Origin: Ochrobactrum sp. Q0168
GTDB lineage: Bacteria > Pseudomonadota > Alphaproteobacteria > Rhizobiales > Rhizobiaceae
Direction: 5' to 3'
Assembly: GCF_016427605.1 (NCBI RefSeq)
Contig: NZ_JAELXQ010000002.1
Span: 62,001 to 126,000 of the forward strand
Length of the DNA stretch: 64,000 nt
How positions within the stretch are numbered: the first letter of the stretch is position 1; each line of letters begins with the position of its first letter. The position numbers and the translations under genes were made by a program. This document shows positions 36,765 through 46,678 of this stretch, piece after piece. The notes below the pieces were generated by a model. The model had not been told where the DNA came from, did no database searches, and worked only from the letters and a program-made list of their open reading frames with translations.

Positions 36765-37679
36765 TTAGTCTTCCGGCAAGGCCCGCACATAATCGATGAA
36801 GGCGCGCAATGGCTTCGGCATGACACGGCTCGAAAAATAGAGATGCGGCCCGTCAAAGGCTGGCCACCAGTCGGACAGCACCGGCACAAGTTCGCCGCGC
36901 TGCTGATAGGGTTCCAGCCAGTTGCGGAAACCGTAGATCAGGCCATGTCCCGCCGCTGCCAGATTGAAAGCGCCCCAAACACCCGTCGTACCGATGATCA
37001 GCCGCCCCGGCGGATCGACCGTGACAATCTCGCCGTCCTTCTCGAATTCCCAATCGGTCAGCGCGCCGCTGATAAAACGCATGCGGATACAATCATGCTC
37101 CAGCACGTCGGCTGGATGCTGCGGCATCCCTCGTTTCTCTATGTAGCTTGGTGCAGCCATCAGCGCACCCCATTGCTGACGAGGCCCGATGGGCACTGCG
37201 ATCATATCCTGCGCCAGATGCTCGCCATAACGGATACCAGCGTCGCAGCCAATGGCATTGAAATCGACGAACCGATCATCCACCATGACCTCGATCTGCA
37301 CGTCCGGATGTTTGGCAAGAAAGCCGTCGATCAGCGGCGGCAGAATGTCATACATCACGGCGCCCGGCACATTCAGTTTCAGCCTGCCCCGCACCTCGTT
37401 CTGCGAACTGGCAGCTTCATCAAGGGCAGCGCGCGCTTCGGCCATCACCGGCCCAAGCCGTTCCACAAGGGCGCTGCCCGCCTCCGTCAGGTGAACGCTG
37501 CGCGTGGTGCGGATCAACAGTGGTACGCCCAGCCGCGCCTCCAGTCGCGAGACCGTCTCGCTGACCATGGAAGCCGAAACGCCGAGCCACCGCGCTGCAT
37601 TGCGAAAGCCGCCGGAACGGGCCACCGCCAAAAAGACCGATACGTCATCGAGGGGAAGAAGCTGCCTATTGTTCGCCAC
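36765..37679 (-). CDS. LysR-family transcriptional regulator
   Basis: A LysR regulator of about 304 residues. The winged helix-turn-helix is at the N-terminus (LPLDDVSVFLAVARSGGFRNAARWLGVSASMVSETVSRLEARLGVPL), followed by a periplasmic-binding-protein-like effector domain. The start is uncertain: GTG 37679 (VANNRQLL) is chosen, and TTG 37715 is possible but lacks an RBS. It converges on the AraC gene with four bases between the stops and is divergent from the aldo/keto reductase gene, its likely target. Confidence 0.88.
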   Translation of the reverse strand: MANNRQLLPLDDVSVFLAVARSGGFRNAARWLGVSASMVSETVSRLEARLGVPLLIRTTRSVHLTEAGSALVERLGPVMAEARAALDEAASSQNEVRGRLKLNVPGAVMYDILPPLIDGFLAKHPDVQIEVMVDDRFVDFNAIGCDAGIRYGEHLAQDMIAVPIGPRQQWGALMAAPSYIEKRGMPQHPADVLEHDCIRMRFISGALTDWEFEKDGEIVTVDPPGRLIIGTTGVWGAFNLAAAGHGLIYGFRNWLEPYQQRGELVPVLSDWWPAFDGPHLYFSSRVMPKPLRAFIDYVRALPED

Positions 37680-37757
37680 AGCGAACAAGCTATCCGCTTC
37701 AAGCCCGGTTATCAATGCTTATACGATCAGTCATAGTTCGGGAAAAGGAGACTTCAG

Positions 37758-38663
37758 ATGAGCAATCATTCTTCCGCCGCCCCTGAAACGGATATTCAAA
37801 GCAGCACGGCAGCCGCGGCCGGTCGCTTCACCTTTCCCGGCACCTCGATTTCCGTCAACAGGATGGGTTACGGCGCGATGCAACTTGCTGGGCCGCATGT
37901 GTTTGGTGAACCGCGCGACCCTGATGAAGCCCGCGCCGTGCTGCGCGAAGCCTTGACGCTCGGTATCGACCATATCGACACCAGCGACTTCTACGGTCCT
38001 TATGTGACCAACCGCCTCATTCGCGAGGCGCTTTACCCCTACCCCGCCGAGTTGACGCTGGTGACCAAGATTGGCGCGCGGCGCGACGACAAGGGCAACT
38101 GGATCTTGCAGCGCGATGCGGATTTCCTGCGCCGTTCTGTCGAAGACAATCTCGAACGCCTCGGTCTTGACCAGATCGCCATCGTCAATCTGCGGATGGG
38201 CGAACCTGCCGATGACGTTGTCGCGCCCATGCGGGCCATGCGGCAGATGCAGGATGAAGGCCTGCTCGGCCATATCGGCATCAGCAATATCGACGCAAAG
38301 CAACTCCAGACAGCACGCGACATCGCCCCGATTGTCTGTGTGCAGAACCTCTATAATCTGGTGAACCGAACCGATGAGGCCATGATCGACCGTCTGGCCG
38401 AGGACGGTATCCCTTACGTCCCCTTCTTCCCGCTGGGCGGCTTCAACCCGTTGCAGACGGACGAACTGAACCGGGTCGCGGAAGAAATGGGCGAAAGCCC
38501 GCAAAGCGTGGCTCTGGCCTGGTTGCTGCAACGCAGCCCGAATATTCTTCTGATCCCCGGCACATCGCGCAGAACCCATCTGCGCCAGAATATCGCCGCA
38601 GCCGCCTTGACGATCAGCGCCGAACACAAGGCCCGTCTGGACGCCATAGCCGCTCTCGCCTGA
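37758..38663 (+). CDS. Aldo/keto reductase
   Basis: A 301-residue NADPH-dependent oxidoreductase of the AKR superfamily. It has GYGAMQLAG near the start, the DHIDTSDFYGP segment with catalytic Asp and Tyr, the Lys in VTKIGARR, and the C-terminal cofactor loop LIPGTSRRTHLRQNI. The catalytic His position is replaced by an Asn (VNLRMG stretch), as in some bacterial AKRs. The substrate is unknown. GGAG precedes the ATG. A strong terminator follows the gene. Confidence 0.9.
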   Translation: MSNHSSAAPETDIQSSTAAAAGRFTFPGTSISVNRMGYGAMQLAGPHVFGEPRDPDEARAVLREALTLGIDHIDTSDFYGPYVTNRLIREALYPYPAELTLVTKIGARRDDKGNWILQRDADFLRRSVEDNLERLGLDQIAIVNLRMGEPADDVVAPMRAMRQMQDEGLLGHIGISNIDAKQLQTARDIAPIVCVQNLYNLVNRTDEAMIDRLAEDGIPYVPFFPLGGFNPLQTDELNRVAEEMGESPQSVALAWLLQRSPNILLIPGTSRRTHLRQNIAAAALTISAEHKARLDAIAALA

Positions 38664-38683
38664 TGCAGCCTGCAATCGCTTGA

Positions 38684-38712
38684 AATAAAACCGCCTCAAG
38701 GGCGGTTTTATT
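38684..38712 (+). terminator. Rho-independent terminator of the aldo/keto reductase gene
   Basis: A perfect 12-base stem AATAAAACCGCC / GGCGGTTTTATT with the loop TCAAG, 20 bases after the stop. Confidence 0.9.
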
Positions 38713-38716
38713 GCCA

Positions 38717-38816
38717 GAGCGGTTCCGGTTAGAGCGGAATCGTGGAACCGCTCTATCTATTTGTTTTGACGCATTATCCTACGCAAAACCGCTACGCACT
38801 TTTGCTGGAAATGCTC
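38717..38816. repeat. Long REP-like element between AKR and gmk
   Basis: Starts with a GAGCGGTTCC / GGAACCGCTC inverted repeat and continues through CTATCTATTTGTTTTGACGC. It ends with the shared core (CGCATTATCC to AAATGCTCT, 38770-38816), which has one substitution (GCTACGCAC). The copy at 62765-62830 carries the same CTATCTATTT lead-in, so the full unit is about 100 bases. Confidence 0.8.
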
Positions 38817-38828
38817 TAATGCTCTGGC

Positions 38829-39491
38829 TCAAATGCCCGGCTCTTCTTCGAGCAGGCCGGTCACGAAATCGAACAGGCCGGGGCGGCGGTCACGACGCAG
38901 GCGCTCGGCCTCGATGATCGACTTGATCGCCGCAAAGGAGCGGTCGAGGTCTTCATTGATGACGATATAATCGTATTTCACCCATTTCTGGATTTCAAAA
39001 CGGGCATTCTGCAAGCGCGTCTCGATCACTTCCGGCGTGTCTTCCGCGCGGCGGTTCAGACGCTGCTGCAATTCGCGCATCGTCGGCGGCAGAATGAAGA
39101 TCGACACCACATCGGCAGGCATCTTGGCCTGCAACTGGTCAGCGCCCTGCCAGTCGATATCGAACAGCATGTCCTGCCCGTCGGCCAGCGCGATCTCGGC
39201 GGTTTCGCGCAAGGTGCCGTAGAAATTGCCGTGCACTTCCGCCCATTCGATCAGCTCGTCATTGTCGCGCAGGCGCTCAAACTCGCGAATGGTCTTGAAG
39301 TGATAATGCACCCCTTCGATCTCGCTCGGGCGGCGCTGGCGCGTCGTCACACTGATCGACAGCGAAAGGTCCATCTTCTTGTCTTCCAGCAGCAGCCGGG
39401 CAATCGTGGATTTTCCAGCGCCCGATGGCGACGAGATCACCACCATCAAGCCTCTGCGCGCGACGCCATTTTCAACCGAAGAGATGGCCAT
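38829..39491 (-). CDS. gmk: Guanylate kinase
   Basis: A 220-residue GMP kinase. It has the P-loop [10 protein letters not shown] near residue 20, the GMP-binding region [19 protein letters not shown] and [14 protein letters not shown] 39491 (MAISSVENG) matches the family; the longer frame overlaps yicC. It lies seven bases after the yicC stop, the usual rhizobial pairing. The mature transcript probably runs from yicC. Confidence 0.97.
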   Translation of the reverse strand: MAISSVENGVARRGLMVVISSPSGAGKSTIARLLLEDKKMDLSLSISVTTRQRRPSEIEGVHYHFKTIREFERLRDNDELIEWAEVHGNFYGTLRETAEIALADGQDMLFDIDWQGADQLQAKMPADVVSIFILPPTMRELQQRLNRRAEDTPEVIETRLQNARFEIQKWVKYDYIVINEDLDRSFAAIKSIIEAERLRRDRRPGLFDFVTGLLEEEPGI

Positions 39492-39498
39492 GTTACTC

Positions 39499-40398
39499 TT
39501 ACTCCAGATTCTGTACTTGTTCGCGAAACTGATCGACAACCGCTTTCAGTTCCAGCCCGATGGCCGTGATCGACGCCGCGTTCGACTTGGAACACAGTGT
39601 ATTCGCTTCACGATTAAATTCCTGTGAAAGAAAATCGAGCTTGCGCCCGACAGGCCCGCCATCGGCGAGCAATTTATGTGCGGAGGCGACATGGGTGTCG
39701 AGCCGGTCCAGCTCTTCCTGAATATCCGCCTTGGTCGCAAGGAACGCCGCTTCCTGATAAAGCCGGGCTTCATCCAGATCGCGCGGGCCGTCGAGCAGCA
39801 GCGCAACCTGCGCGGCCAGCCGCGCCTTGATGGCATCCGTGCTTCGCGACGGGTCCTGACGCGCTGCTTCCGTCAGACGGCCAATCGTATCGACATGACC
39901 GGAGAGGATCGCGAAAAGCGCCTTGCCTTCTTGCGCCCGCGCCTCGGCAATGGCTTTCAGCGCGCCTTCAAAGGCCGCAACGATGGCCGCCTCCAGCCCT
40001 GCCCGCGCATCGTCATCGTCCGCAACCTGCGCCTGATCGATCATGCCGCGCAACGACAGAATACCGTCGACGCTGGCTGGCGCCAGACCGTACTTTTGCT
40101 GCAATTCAGCGCCGAGTTTCAGCACCTCGGCCAGCATGGCGTGATTGATGACGAAACCGGCCTGCTCGTCGGCACGCTCGACACTCAGGCTCGCCTGAAA
40201 ATTGCCGCGGGAAAAATGGCGTGCCAGCATGGAACGCACCGGATGTTCGACGCCTTCCAGCCCCTGCGGCAGACGCAGGCGCAGATCAAGCCCCTTGCCA
40301 TTGACCGAGCGCACTTCCCAAACGATGCGCGTCTCGCCATGGGCACCGTCATGCTGCGCGGCAAAGCGCGCAAATCCGGTCATGCTCTGAAGCGCCAT
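39499..40398 (-). CDS. YicC/YloC family endoribonuclease
   Basis: A 299-residue protein with the family start [12 protein letters not shown], the N-terminal domain through [17 protein letters not shown], and the conserved C-terminus [22 protein letters not shown]. YicC homologues are RNA endonucleases that influence sRNA turnover and stress responses. ATG 40398 has AGGGGAA upstream and is preferred over the longer frame. It is paired with gmk. Confidence 0.95.
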   Translation of the reverse strand: MALQSMTGFARFAAQHDGAHGETRIVWEVRSVNGKGLDLRLRLPQGLEGVEHPVRSMLARHFSRGNFQASLSVERADEQAGFVINHAMLAEVLKLGAELQQKYGLAPASVDGILSLRGMIDQAQVADDDDARAGLEAAIVAAFEGALKAIAEARAQEGKALFAILSGHVDTIGRLTEAARQDPSRSTDAIKARLAAQVALLLDGPRDLDEARLYQEAAFLATKADIQEELDRLDTHVASAHKLLADGGPVGRKLDFLSQEFNREANTLCSKSNAASITAIGLELKAVVDQFREQVQNLE

Positions 40399-40465
40399 GT
40401 GTCCGTTCCCCTCAACTTGTACTCTGTAGAGCGATTTCAATACGATCAAATCATGCTCTAAAAAC

Positions 40466-40500
40466 CCCGGAGCCGGCGCTGTTCAGCAACCGGCTCTGGG
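40466..40500 (-). terminator. Rho-independent terminator of mltG
   Basis: On the minus strand, CCCAGAGCCGG pairs with CCGGCTCCGGG (one A/C mismatch) around a 13-base loop, followed by GTTTTT. It lies 32 bases past the mltG stop. Confidence 0.8.
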
Positions 40501-40531
40501 AAAATCATGCGCTATAGGGCCTGCAGTTCCT

Positions 40532-41752
40532 TCACTGCGCTATCTTCTGCCCATCGGCAGCGCCGCCAGCGCTATTCTGCTGTTCCACATTACGCCACTT
40601 GCGAACATTGGCGTTGTGTTCCTGCAAGGTCTTGGAGAAGACATGTCCGCCGGTGCCATCGGCCACGAAATACAGGTCTTCCGTGTCGAGCGGATTGGCG
40701 ACGGCTTCCAGCGCCGCCTTGCCCGGATTGGCTATTGGCGTCGGCGGCAAGCCATTGATGACATAGGTGTTATAAGGCGTGGGCTTCTCGATATCGGACT
40801 TGAAGATCGGACGGTCCGACGGCTTTCCCGCGCCGCCGAACAGGCCATAGATGATCGTCGGGTCCGATTGCAGACGCATGTTCTTGTTCAGGCGATTGAC
40901 GAAGACCGAAGCAACATGCGGACGCTCCGACGCAATGCCCGTTTCCTTCTCGACGATGGAGGCGAGCGTCACAAATTCATTGCGATCCTTGACCGGCAGG
41001 TCGGGGCCGCGCTTCGCCCAGATATCGTCCACCAGCTTCTTCTGCGAAGCGATCATGCGGTCGATGATTTCGGCCCGCGTGGTGCCGCGCGTGAAATGCA
41101 GCGTGTCGGTGAACAGCGAGCCTTCCGGCGGCATGTCCTTCGGCATATCGCCCACAAGAATCTGGTCGGCGGAAATACGGTCGAAAATCTGCTTGACCGT
41201 CAGCCCTTCCGGCACGGTTAGCGGATACATGATCGACTTGCCGCTGATGAGAATATTCATCACGTCGCGCATGGTTGCACCAGCCGGAATGGCATATTCA
41301 CCAGCCTTGAGGTCGTTTTCATGACCATAGGCGCGCATGCCAAACCGGAAAATACGTCCATCGCTGATGATTTCGCGCGCTTCGAGGCTGTTCGCCACTT
41401 CGGAAATGCCAGCGCCGCGCTTGACCACGAAAGTCGTCTCGCTGGCCAGAGGACCCTGCCCGTCAAATTGCATCTTGCCGAAATAAAACAGCGCCGATGC
41501 GCCAAGCAATGCCAGCACGACCAGCGACAGCATGAAATTCATGAACACGACGATTTGGCTGCGCGCATGGCGCGAACGCTTGCGCGGCGGCGGTGTGCCG
41601 GGTTCGGGACGCAGGGCTTCGGACGCGGATTTGGGAACAAACGGCTTTGCCGCCGCAGTCGCTTCCGACGGCGTTTCGGGCTGTGCAGCCTTGGCTTGCT
41701 CTTCGGCAGAGTTGGTTCCGGGTTGCTCCCCGGGCTTTACCTCTGAATTCAC
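40532..41752 (-). CDS. mltG: Endolytic transglycosylase MltG
   Basis: A 406-residue membrane-anchored murein transglycosylase that releases nascent glycan strands. It has a cytoplasmic Ala/Glu/Pro-rich N-terminus, one TM helix (about residues 60-85), a LysM-like region and the YceG/MltG domain with the catalytic Glu in LASIVEKETGIASERPHVASVFVNRL and the LQSDPTIIYGL and YNTYVINGLPPTPIANPG motifs. The start is GTG 41752, preceded by AGGTGATG. It is downstream of fabF but separated by a terminator. Confidence 0.95.
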   Translation of the reverse strand: MNSEVKPGEQPGTNSAEEQAKAAQPETPSEATAAAKPFVPKSASEALRPEPGTPPPRKRSRHARSQIVVFMNFMLSLVVLALLGASALFYFGKMQFDGQGPLASETTFVVKRGAGISEVANSLEAREIISDGRIFRFGMRAYGHENDLKAGEYAIPAGATMRDVMNILISGKSIMYPLTVPEGLTVKQIFDRISADQILVGDMPKDMPPEGSLFTDTLHFTRGTTRAEIIDRMIASQKKLVDDIWAKRGPDLPVKDRNEFVTLASIVEKETGIASERPHVASVFVNRLNKNMRLQSDPTIIYGLFGGAGKPSDRPIFKSDIEKPTPYNTYVINGLPPTPIANPGKAALEAVANPLDTEDLYFVADGTGGHVFSKTLQEHNANVRKWRNVEQQNSAGGAADGQKIAQ

Positions 41753-41914
41753 TCCATCACCTCGGTCCTGTAGCCTTGACAGACAGCGCCACAACGATGC
41801 GTCATCTATCTGTCCCGAGCGGCTTTCCGCAGATCATGCCTTCGAAGCACCGAAAGCAGGCTTACCCTAACCGCTGTTGCAGATTTTAAATATCGCATCC
41901 GGTTATATTTTGGC

Positions 41915-41942
41915 AAAAACGCGGAGAAATCCCCGCGTTTTT
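41915..41942 (-). terminator. Rho-independent terminator of fabF
   Basis: AAAAACGCGG / CCGCGTTTTT with a short loop, 43 bases after the fabF stop. T runs are present in both directions. Confidence 0.9.
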
Positions 41943-41984
41943 ATTATTCCTATTAGATTTTGACTTTCCGACTGCAAAAGCCGG

Positions 41985-43244
41985 TTAGGAATAGCGGCGC
42001 AGTACCAGCGACGCGTTGGTTCCGCCGAATCCGAAGGAGTTCGACAGCGCCACGTCGATCTTGCGTTCGCGCGCCTTGTGCGGCACCAGATCGATCTTGG
42101 TCGAGACAGCCGGATTGTCGAGATTGAGCGTCGCTGGCGCGATATTGTCGCGAATGGCCAGCGTCGAGAAAATCGCTTCGGCAGCACCGGCGGCACCCAG
42201 AAGATGGCCGATGGACGACTTGGTCGAGGACATGGAAATCTTCGAAGCCGCATCGCCGACCACGCGCTCCACAGCGCCCAGCTCGATCGTATCGGCCATG
42301 GTCGATGTGCCATGGGCGTTGATGTAGTCGATCTGGTCCGGCGTGATTTCGGCGCGCTTGAGAGCCGCAACCATGCAGCGCTCCGCACCCTCGCCGCTCT
42401 CGGTCGGAGCCGTGATGTGATAGGCATCGCCCGAAAGACCGTAGCCGATCACTTCGGCATAGATTTTCGCGCCACGCGCCAGCGCGTGCTCGAGCTCTTC
42501 CAGAACCACAACGCCCGCACCTTCGCCCATGACGAAGCCGTCACGGTCGTCGTCATAAGGACGCGAAGCGGCGGTCGGATCGTCGTTGCGCTTGGTGGAC
42601 AGCGCCTTGCAGGCCGCAAAGCCCGCCAGCGAAATGCGGCTGACCGGCGATTCCGTACCACCGGCGACCATCACGTCGGCATCGCCAAATGCGATCAGGC
42701 GCGCTGCATCGCCAATGGCGTGCGTGCCGGTTGCGCAGGCGGTGACAACCGAATGGTTCGGGCCGCGCAGATTGTGCTTGATCGACACATGGCCGGAAGC
42801 CAGATTGATCAGACGACCGGGAATAAAGAACGGGGAAATGCGGCGCGGACCCTTGTCGCGCAGCGTGTAGCCCGCTTCGACGATGCCTTCGATGCCGCCA
42901 ATGCCGGAACCGATCAGAACGCCGGTGCGGACCTGATCTTCGTCGCTCTCGGGATGCCAGTTCGCGTCATCCAGTGCCTGATCGGCAGCGCCGACCGCAT
43001 AGACGATGAACGGATCGACCTTGCGCTGTTCCTTAGGCTCCATATGGAGATCGGCATTGAACGTGCCGTTGGTACCATCGCCGACCGGAATGCGGCAGGC
43101 AATCTGGCAGGCCAGATCGTCAACCTCGAATTCCGTGATGCGGCGAGCCCCGCTTTCGCCAGCCAGAAGCCGCTTCCAGGACTCTTCCACACCGCTTGCA
43201 AGCGGTGACACCAGACCGAGACCGGTGATGACGACACGCCTCAT
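41985..43244 (-). CDS. fabF: 3-oxoacyl-ACP synthase II
   Basis: A 419-residue condensing enzyme of fatty acid elongation. The catalytic Cys is in SVVTACATGTHAIGDA near residue 168, and the two His are in INAHGTSTMADT and SIGHLLGAAGA. The C-terminus NSFGFGGTNASLVLRR is typical. ATG 43244 follows AAGGGG; a GTG two codons upstream is also possible. It lies downstream of acpP with a terminator-like hairpin between them. Confidence 0.97.
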   Translation of the reverse strand: MRRVVITGLGLVSPLASGVEESWKRLLAGESGARRITEFEVDDLACQIACRIPVGDGTNGTFNADLHMEPKEQRKVDPFIVYAVGAADQALDDANWHPESDEDQVRTGVLIGSGIGGIEGIVEAGYTLRDKGPRRISPFFIPGRLINLASGHVSIKHNLRGPNHSVVTACATGTHAIGDAARLIAFGDADVMVAGGTESPVSRISLAGFAACKALSTKRNDDPTAASRPYDDDRDGFVMGEGAGVVVLEELEHALARGAKIYAEVIGYGLSGDAYHITAPTESGEGAERCMVAALKRAEITPDQIDYINAHGTSTMADTIELGAVERVVGDAASKISMSSTKSSIGHLLGAAGAAEAIFSTLAIRDNIAPATLNLDNPAVSTKIDLVPHKARERKIDVALSNSFGFGGTNASLVLRRYS

Positions 43245-43604
43245 ATCCACCCCTTAAAACTGTTATGTCATGAGCATCGACCCGCAGGCTTTCACCGGCA
43301 GATGCAATGTCCGGGCCTGACTTGAGAAGGGATGATGCTCCAATCGTTAAATCGGAGTCCGCCGCAGGAGCCTGTCGAAACGATCCGACACCGGCATCCC
43401 GGCAAATTCACTTAATTTCACTCAATCGCCAAAAACGACCGCACAGAGAGGCCCTCAGGGCCGTTCTGGACGCTGTCATTGCCGCCATCCCCGGACGCGA
43501 TCAGCCTCTTTTGCAAAGACGGCGCATCCGGCAATGGCAGACGATAGCTCAGAATAAAGGCAGGGCCGGGATCCGAAGAGCCCAGCCCTCAACCCTTGTT
43601 CTGA
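43245..43604. other. Spacer between acpP and fabF
   Basis: About 360 bases without a gene. It contains the acpP terminator (43563-43588) and presumably the fabF promoter. A stretch around 43400-43430 is AT-rich. No repeat or small frame is convincing. Confidence 0.55.
43563..43588 (-). terminator. Terminator of acpP
   Basis: On the minus strand, GGGCTGGG pairs with CCCGGCCC (one G/T wobble), followed by TGCCTTTATTCT. It is 17 bases from the acpP stop, and its presence fits the usual high, separately controlled acpP expression. Confidence 0.7.
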
Positions 43605-43841
43605 TTAGGCCGAAGCCTTGTCGATGAACTTCACAGCGTCGCCGACCGTGAGGATCGTTTCTGCAGCGTCGTCAGGAATTTCAACGCCGAATTCTTCTTC
43701 GAAAGCCATGACCAGCTCGACGGTGTCGAGGCTGTCTGCGCCGAGATCATCAATGAAGCTTGCGCCTTCCGTGACCTTGTCGGCATCTACGCCCAGATGT
43801 TCAACAACGATTTTCTTGACGCGCTCTGCGGTATCGCTCAT
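43605..43841 (-). CDS. acpP: Acyl carrier protein
   Basis: A 78-residue acidic four-helix protein. The phosphopantetheine serine is Ser37 in [13 protein letters not shown]. It carries acyl chains for FabD, FabG and FabF encoded around it. The sequence is standard for rhizobial AcpP. It stands between fabG and fabF and is followed by its own terminator. Confidence 0.98.
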   Translation of the reverse strand: MSDTAERVKKIVVEHLGVDADKVTEGASFIDDLGADSLDTVELVMAFEEEFGVEIPDDAAETILTVGDAVKFIDKASA

Positions 43842-44116
43842 GTCGGAACCTCGACCTGTGTGTTTGTTGCTCTGCCTTGGTTAGCGGCATGCAGGATTGT
43901 AATCAAGTTCTAAGATGCCTGCCAGTTTCGAGCGAAGCCGCCCGGACAGTCATCCTGTGGATATTCCTTTCGGAACAGGATCGCGGCAAATTCAACGAAA
44001 TGCCGCAACTCTCGATGGGCGCATTACCATGCTTCTTGAGCAAGGCAAAGCGCCTTTTCCCGTCGCGCCCCATGTATTAAGGTATTTTATACCATAATCC
44101 AGCGGCATGAAGGGGA

Positions 44117-44854
44117 TCAAATCATGGCCATGCCGCCATTGACATGCAACGTCTGGCCGGTGACATAACCGGCCTGATCGCTGGCCAGATAGACCACGGC
44201 AGCAGCGATATCGGCGCCTACACCCATGCGCTTCATGGGAATATTGGCCATGATCGTTTCTTTCTGCTTGTCGTTCAGCTTGTCGGTCATGGCCGATTCG
44301 ATGAAGCCCGGTGCAATGCAGTTCACCGTCACATTGCGACTTGCGATTTCCTGCGCCAGCGACTTGGAGAAGCCGATAAGGCCCGCCTTCGATGCGCAAT
44401 AATTCGCCTGACCCGGATTGCCGGTCACGCCGACGATGGAGGTGATGTTGATGATGCGGCCATTGCGGCGGCGCATCATCGGATGGGTCAGCTCACGCGT
44501 CAGGTTGAAAACCGAGGTGAGATTGACGTTGAGAACCGCATCCCAGTCTTCGTCGCTCATGCGCACGAACAGGCCGTCGCGGGTGATACCGGCATTGTTG
44601 ACCAGAATATCGACGCCACCCAGCTCTTCTTCCGCCTTCTGGCCGAGCGCCTTGACGGCTTCGCGGTCCGACAGATTGGCCGGGAAGATGAAAGTACGGT
44701 CGCCCAGTTCGGCGGCCAGTTCCTTCAGCTTTTCTTCGCGCGTGCCGTGCAGGCCGACAATAGCGCCCTGTGCATGGAGCGCGCGAGCAATCGCTTCACC
44801 CAGACCGCCGGTCGCACCGGTTACGAGAGCCTTGCGGCCAGTCAGATCAAACAT
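44117..44854 (-). CDS. fabG: 3-oxoacyl-ACP reductase
   Basis: A 245-residue SDR with the cofactor motif TGATGGLGEAIAR, NNAG in the ILVNNAGITRDGLF stretch, catalytic Ser in ITSIVG and Tyr/Lys in YCASKAG (Tyr near 151). It ends with GYVTGQTLHVNGGMAMI, the usual FabG C-terminus. It follows fabD by 26 bases on the minus strand, so the two are cotranscribed. Confidence 0.97.
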   Translation of the reverse strand: MFDLTGRKALVTGATGGLGEAIARALHAQGAIVGLHGTREEKLKELAAELGDRTFIFPANLSDREAVKALGQKAEEELGGVDILVNNAGITRDGLFVRMSDEDWDAVLNVNLTSVFNLTRELTHPMMRRRNGRIINITSIVGVTGNPGQANYCASKAGLIGFSKSLAQEIASRNVTVNCIAPGFIESAMTDKLNDKQKETIMANIPMKRMGVGADIAAAVVYLASDQAGYVTGQTLHVNGGMAMI

Positions 44855-44880
44855 ATCGGATCCTTTTAGCTAATGAGCTT

Positions 44881-45822
44881 TTATGCCAGCGCAGCAAGCG
44901 CTGCTTCGATTTCTTCAGCCGAACCGACGGCAGCGCCCGATACATCCTTGGAGATGCGGCGCGCCAGACCGGTCAGAACCTTGCCCGAACCTACTTCATA
45001 AAGCGAGGTCACGCCATTGGCGGCAAACCATTCCACGGTTTCGCGCCAGCGCACCTGACCCGTCACCTGTTCAACCAGCAGATCGGCGATTTCATTGGCG
45101 TCCGTCACCGGTGCTGCGCGCACATTGGCGATGAGCGGCACAACCGGATTGTGCTTTTCGACACTGGCCAGCGCTTCGCGCATCGCTTCGGCGGCAGGCG
45201 CCATCAGCGTAGAATGGAAGGGTGCGGAAACCGGCAGCATGATGGCGCGCTTCGCGCCCTTTTCCGAAGCAAGCTTTGCCGCCAGCTCGACCGCAGCCTT
45301 CGAGCCCGAAATCACCAGCTGGCCGCCGCCATTGTCATTGGCGATCTGAACCGAACCGGAAGCTTTGGCTTCCGTGCAGATCGCTTCCACATCGCCATGC
45401 TCCAGACCGATAATGGCAGCCATCGCACCTTCGCCAACCGGAACAGCCTTCTGCATCGCATTGCCGCGAATGCGCAGGAGGCGCGCCGTATCGGCAAGCG
45501 AGAAGGTGCCTGCCGCGCAAAGTGCGGAATATTCGCCCAGCGAATGACCGGCCACGTAGGAAACCTTTTCCTTCAGCGAGAAGCCGCGCGCTTCCATGAC
45601 GCGCAGGACGGCCATCGACACGGCCATCAGCGCGGGCTGCGCATTGGCGGTGAGCGTCAGAACGTCTTCCGGGCCTTCGAACATGGTGGCGGACAGCTTT
45701 TCGCCAAGCGCTGCGTCCACTTCGTCGAAGACGGCGCGCGCTTCCGCGAACTGTTCGGCCAGGGCCTTGCCCATGCCTACCGCCTGGCTGCCCTGTCCGG
45801 GAAAGGTAAATGCTACCGCCAT
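44881..45822 (-). CDS. fabD: Malonyl-CoA:ACP transacylase
   Basis: A 313-residue acyltransferase that loads malonate on AcpP. It has FTFPGQGSQAVGMG at the start, the active-site Ser in VAGHSLGEYSALCAAG (near residue 92), the RGNAMQKAVP arginine and the SAPFHSTLM histidine. It is the first gene of the fabD-fabG-acpP-fabF series. Confidence 0.97.
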   Translation of the reverse strand: MAVAFTFPGQGSQAVGMGKALAEQFAEARAVFDEVDAALGEKLSATMFEGPEDVLTLTANAQPALMAVSMAVLRVMEARGFSLKEKVSYVAGHSLGEYSALCAAGTFSLADTARLLRIRGNAMQKAVPVGEGAMAAIIGLEHGDVEAICTEAKASGSVQIANDNGGGQLVISGSKAAVELAAKLASEKGAKRAIMLPVSAPFHSTLMAPAAEAMREALASVEKHNPVVPLIANVRAAPVTDANEIADLLVEQVTGQVRWRETVEWFAANGVTSLYEVGSGKVLTGLARRISKDVSGAAVGSAEEIEAALAALA

Positions 45823-46229
45823 TGATGCCTCGTTCTGGTTCTATGCATATGATTAGGTCGAAACCGGTATCCGTTTTCGCCGCCATGCCTGCACTGAAAT
45901 GCACAATTTGGCGCGATGTGCCTTAGCCTTAGGCGAAAAGTCAAGCATTTGTCGGTTTTTCGGGGATATCGCGCTTGCAAACAAGGGGAAAAACACGTAA
46001 TAGCCGCCCGTTCATTGTTCGGCACCAGCTGGGGGCTGAACGGAGGGCCGTGCCTTCTTGCCGTTAAAAGCAGGATAGCACGTGGAAGTCATAAGCGCTT
46101 CTGCCTCCCGTGTCTCCGCTCTCGACCGTCTCAGATACGCGTCCTTTCTTCACCGGTTTCCGGCAAAAGAGAAGTCGCAGGGGCTTAGCCGCTGGTGTCG
46201 GCGTGATATAACGAAGAAAGGCAAAGCCA
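45823..46229. other. Divergent promoter region fabD / rpsF
   Basis: A 407-base spacer. It should contain the fabD promoter and, nearer 46229, the promoter and leader of the rpsF operon. GAAGAAAGG just before the rpsF ATG is its Shine-Dalgarno. A 90-codon frame at 45916-46188 has no RBS or protein-like features and is dismissed. I see no attenuator hairpin. Confidence 0.55.
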
Positions 46230-46676
46230 ATGGCTCTTTATGAACATGTGCTTCTTGCCCGCCAGGACATTTCCCAGCAGCAGGTCGACGCTCTCGTCGA
46301 ACAGTACAAGGGTGTCCTCGAAGCTAATGGCGGCAAGGTCGGTAAGGTCGAAGCTTGGGGTCTGCGTCCCCTCACCTACCGTATCAACAAGAACCGTAAG
46401 GCGTATTATACGCTTCTGAACATCGACGCTCCGGCTGCTGCCGTTGCTGAAATGGAACGTCAGATGCGTATCAATGAAGACGTCCTGCGTTTCATGACCA
46501 TTCGCGTTGAAGAACACGAAGAAGGCCAGTCGGCCATGCTGACCCGCCGTGACGACCGTCGCGAGCGTGATGGTGATGACCGTCCGCGCCGCCGTGAAGG
46601 TGGTTTCGATCGTGGCGATCGCGGTGATCGCGGCCCACGTCGCCCACGCGACAACGAAGCTGGTGAAGGAGCATAA
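46230..46676 (+). CDS. rpsF: 30S ribosomal protein S6
   Basis: A 148-residue S6. The family core [20 protein letters not shown] to VEEHEEGQ fills about 110 residues, followed by an Arg/Asp/Gly-rich C-terminal extension ([14 protein letters not shown], repeated GDRG units), typical of rhizobial S6. It is the first gene of rpsF-rpsR-DUF2232-rplI. Confidence 0.98.
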   Translation: MALYEHVLLARQDISQQQVDALVEQYKGVLEANGGKVGKVEAWGLRPLTYRINKNRKAYYTLLNIDAPAAAVAEMERQMRINEDVLRFMTIRVEEHEEGQSAMLTRRDDRRERDGDDRPRRREGGFDRGDRGDRGPRRPRDNEAGEGA

Positions 46677-46678
46677 TC

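Noticed and set aside
45916-46188. A 90-codon frame in the fabD-rpsF spacer
   Set aside because: No Shine-Dalgarno, Arg/Ser/Cys-rich product and overlap with the expected rpsF promoter region.
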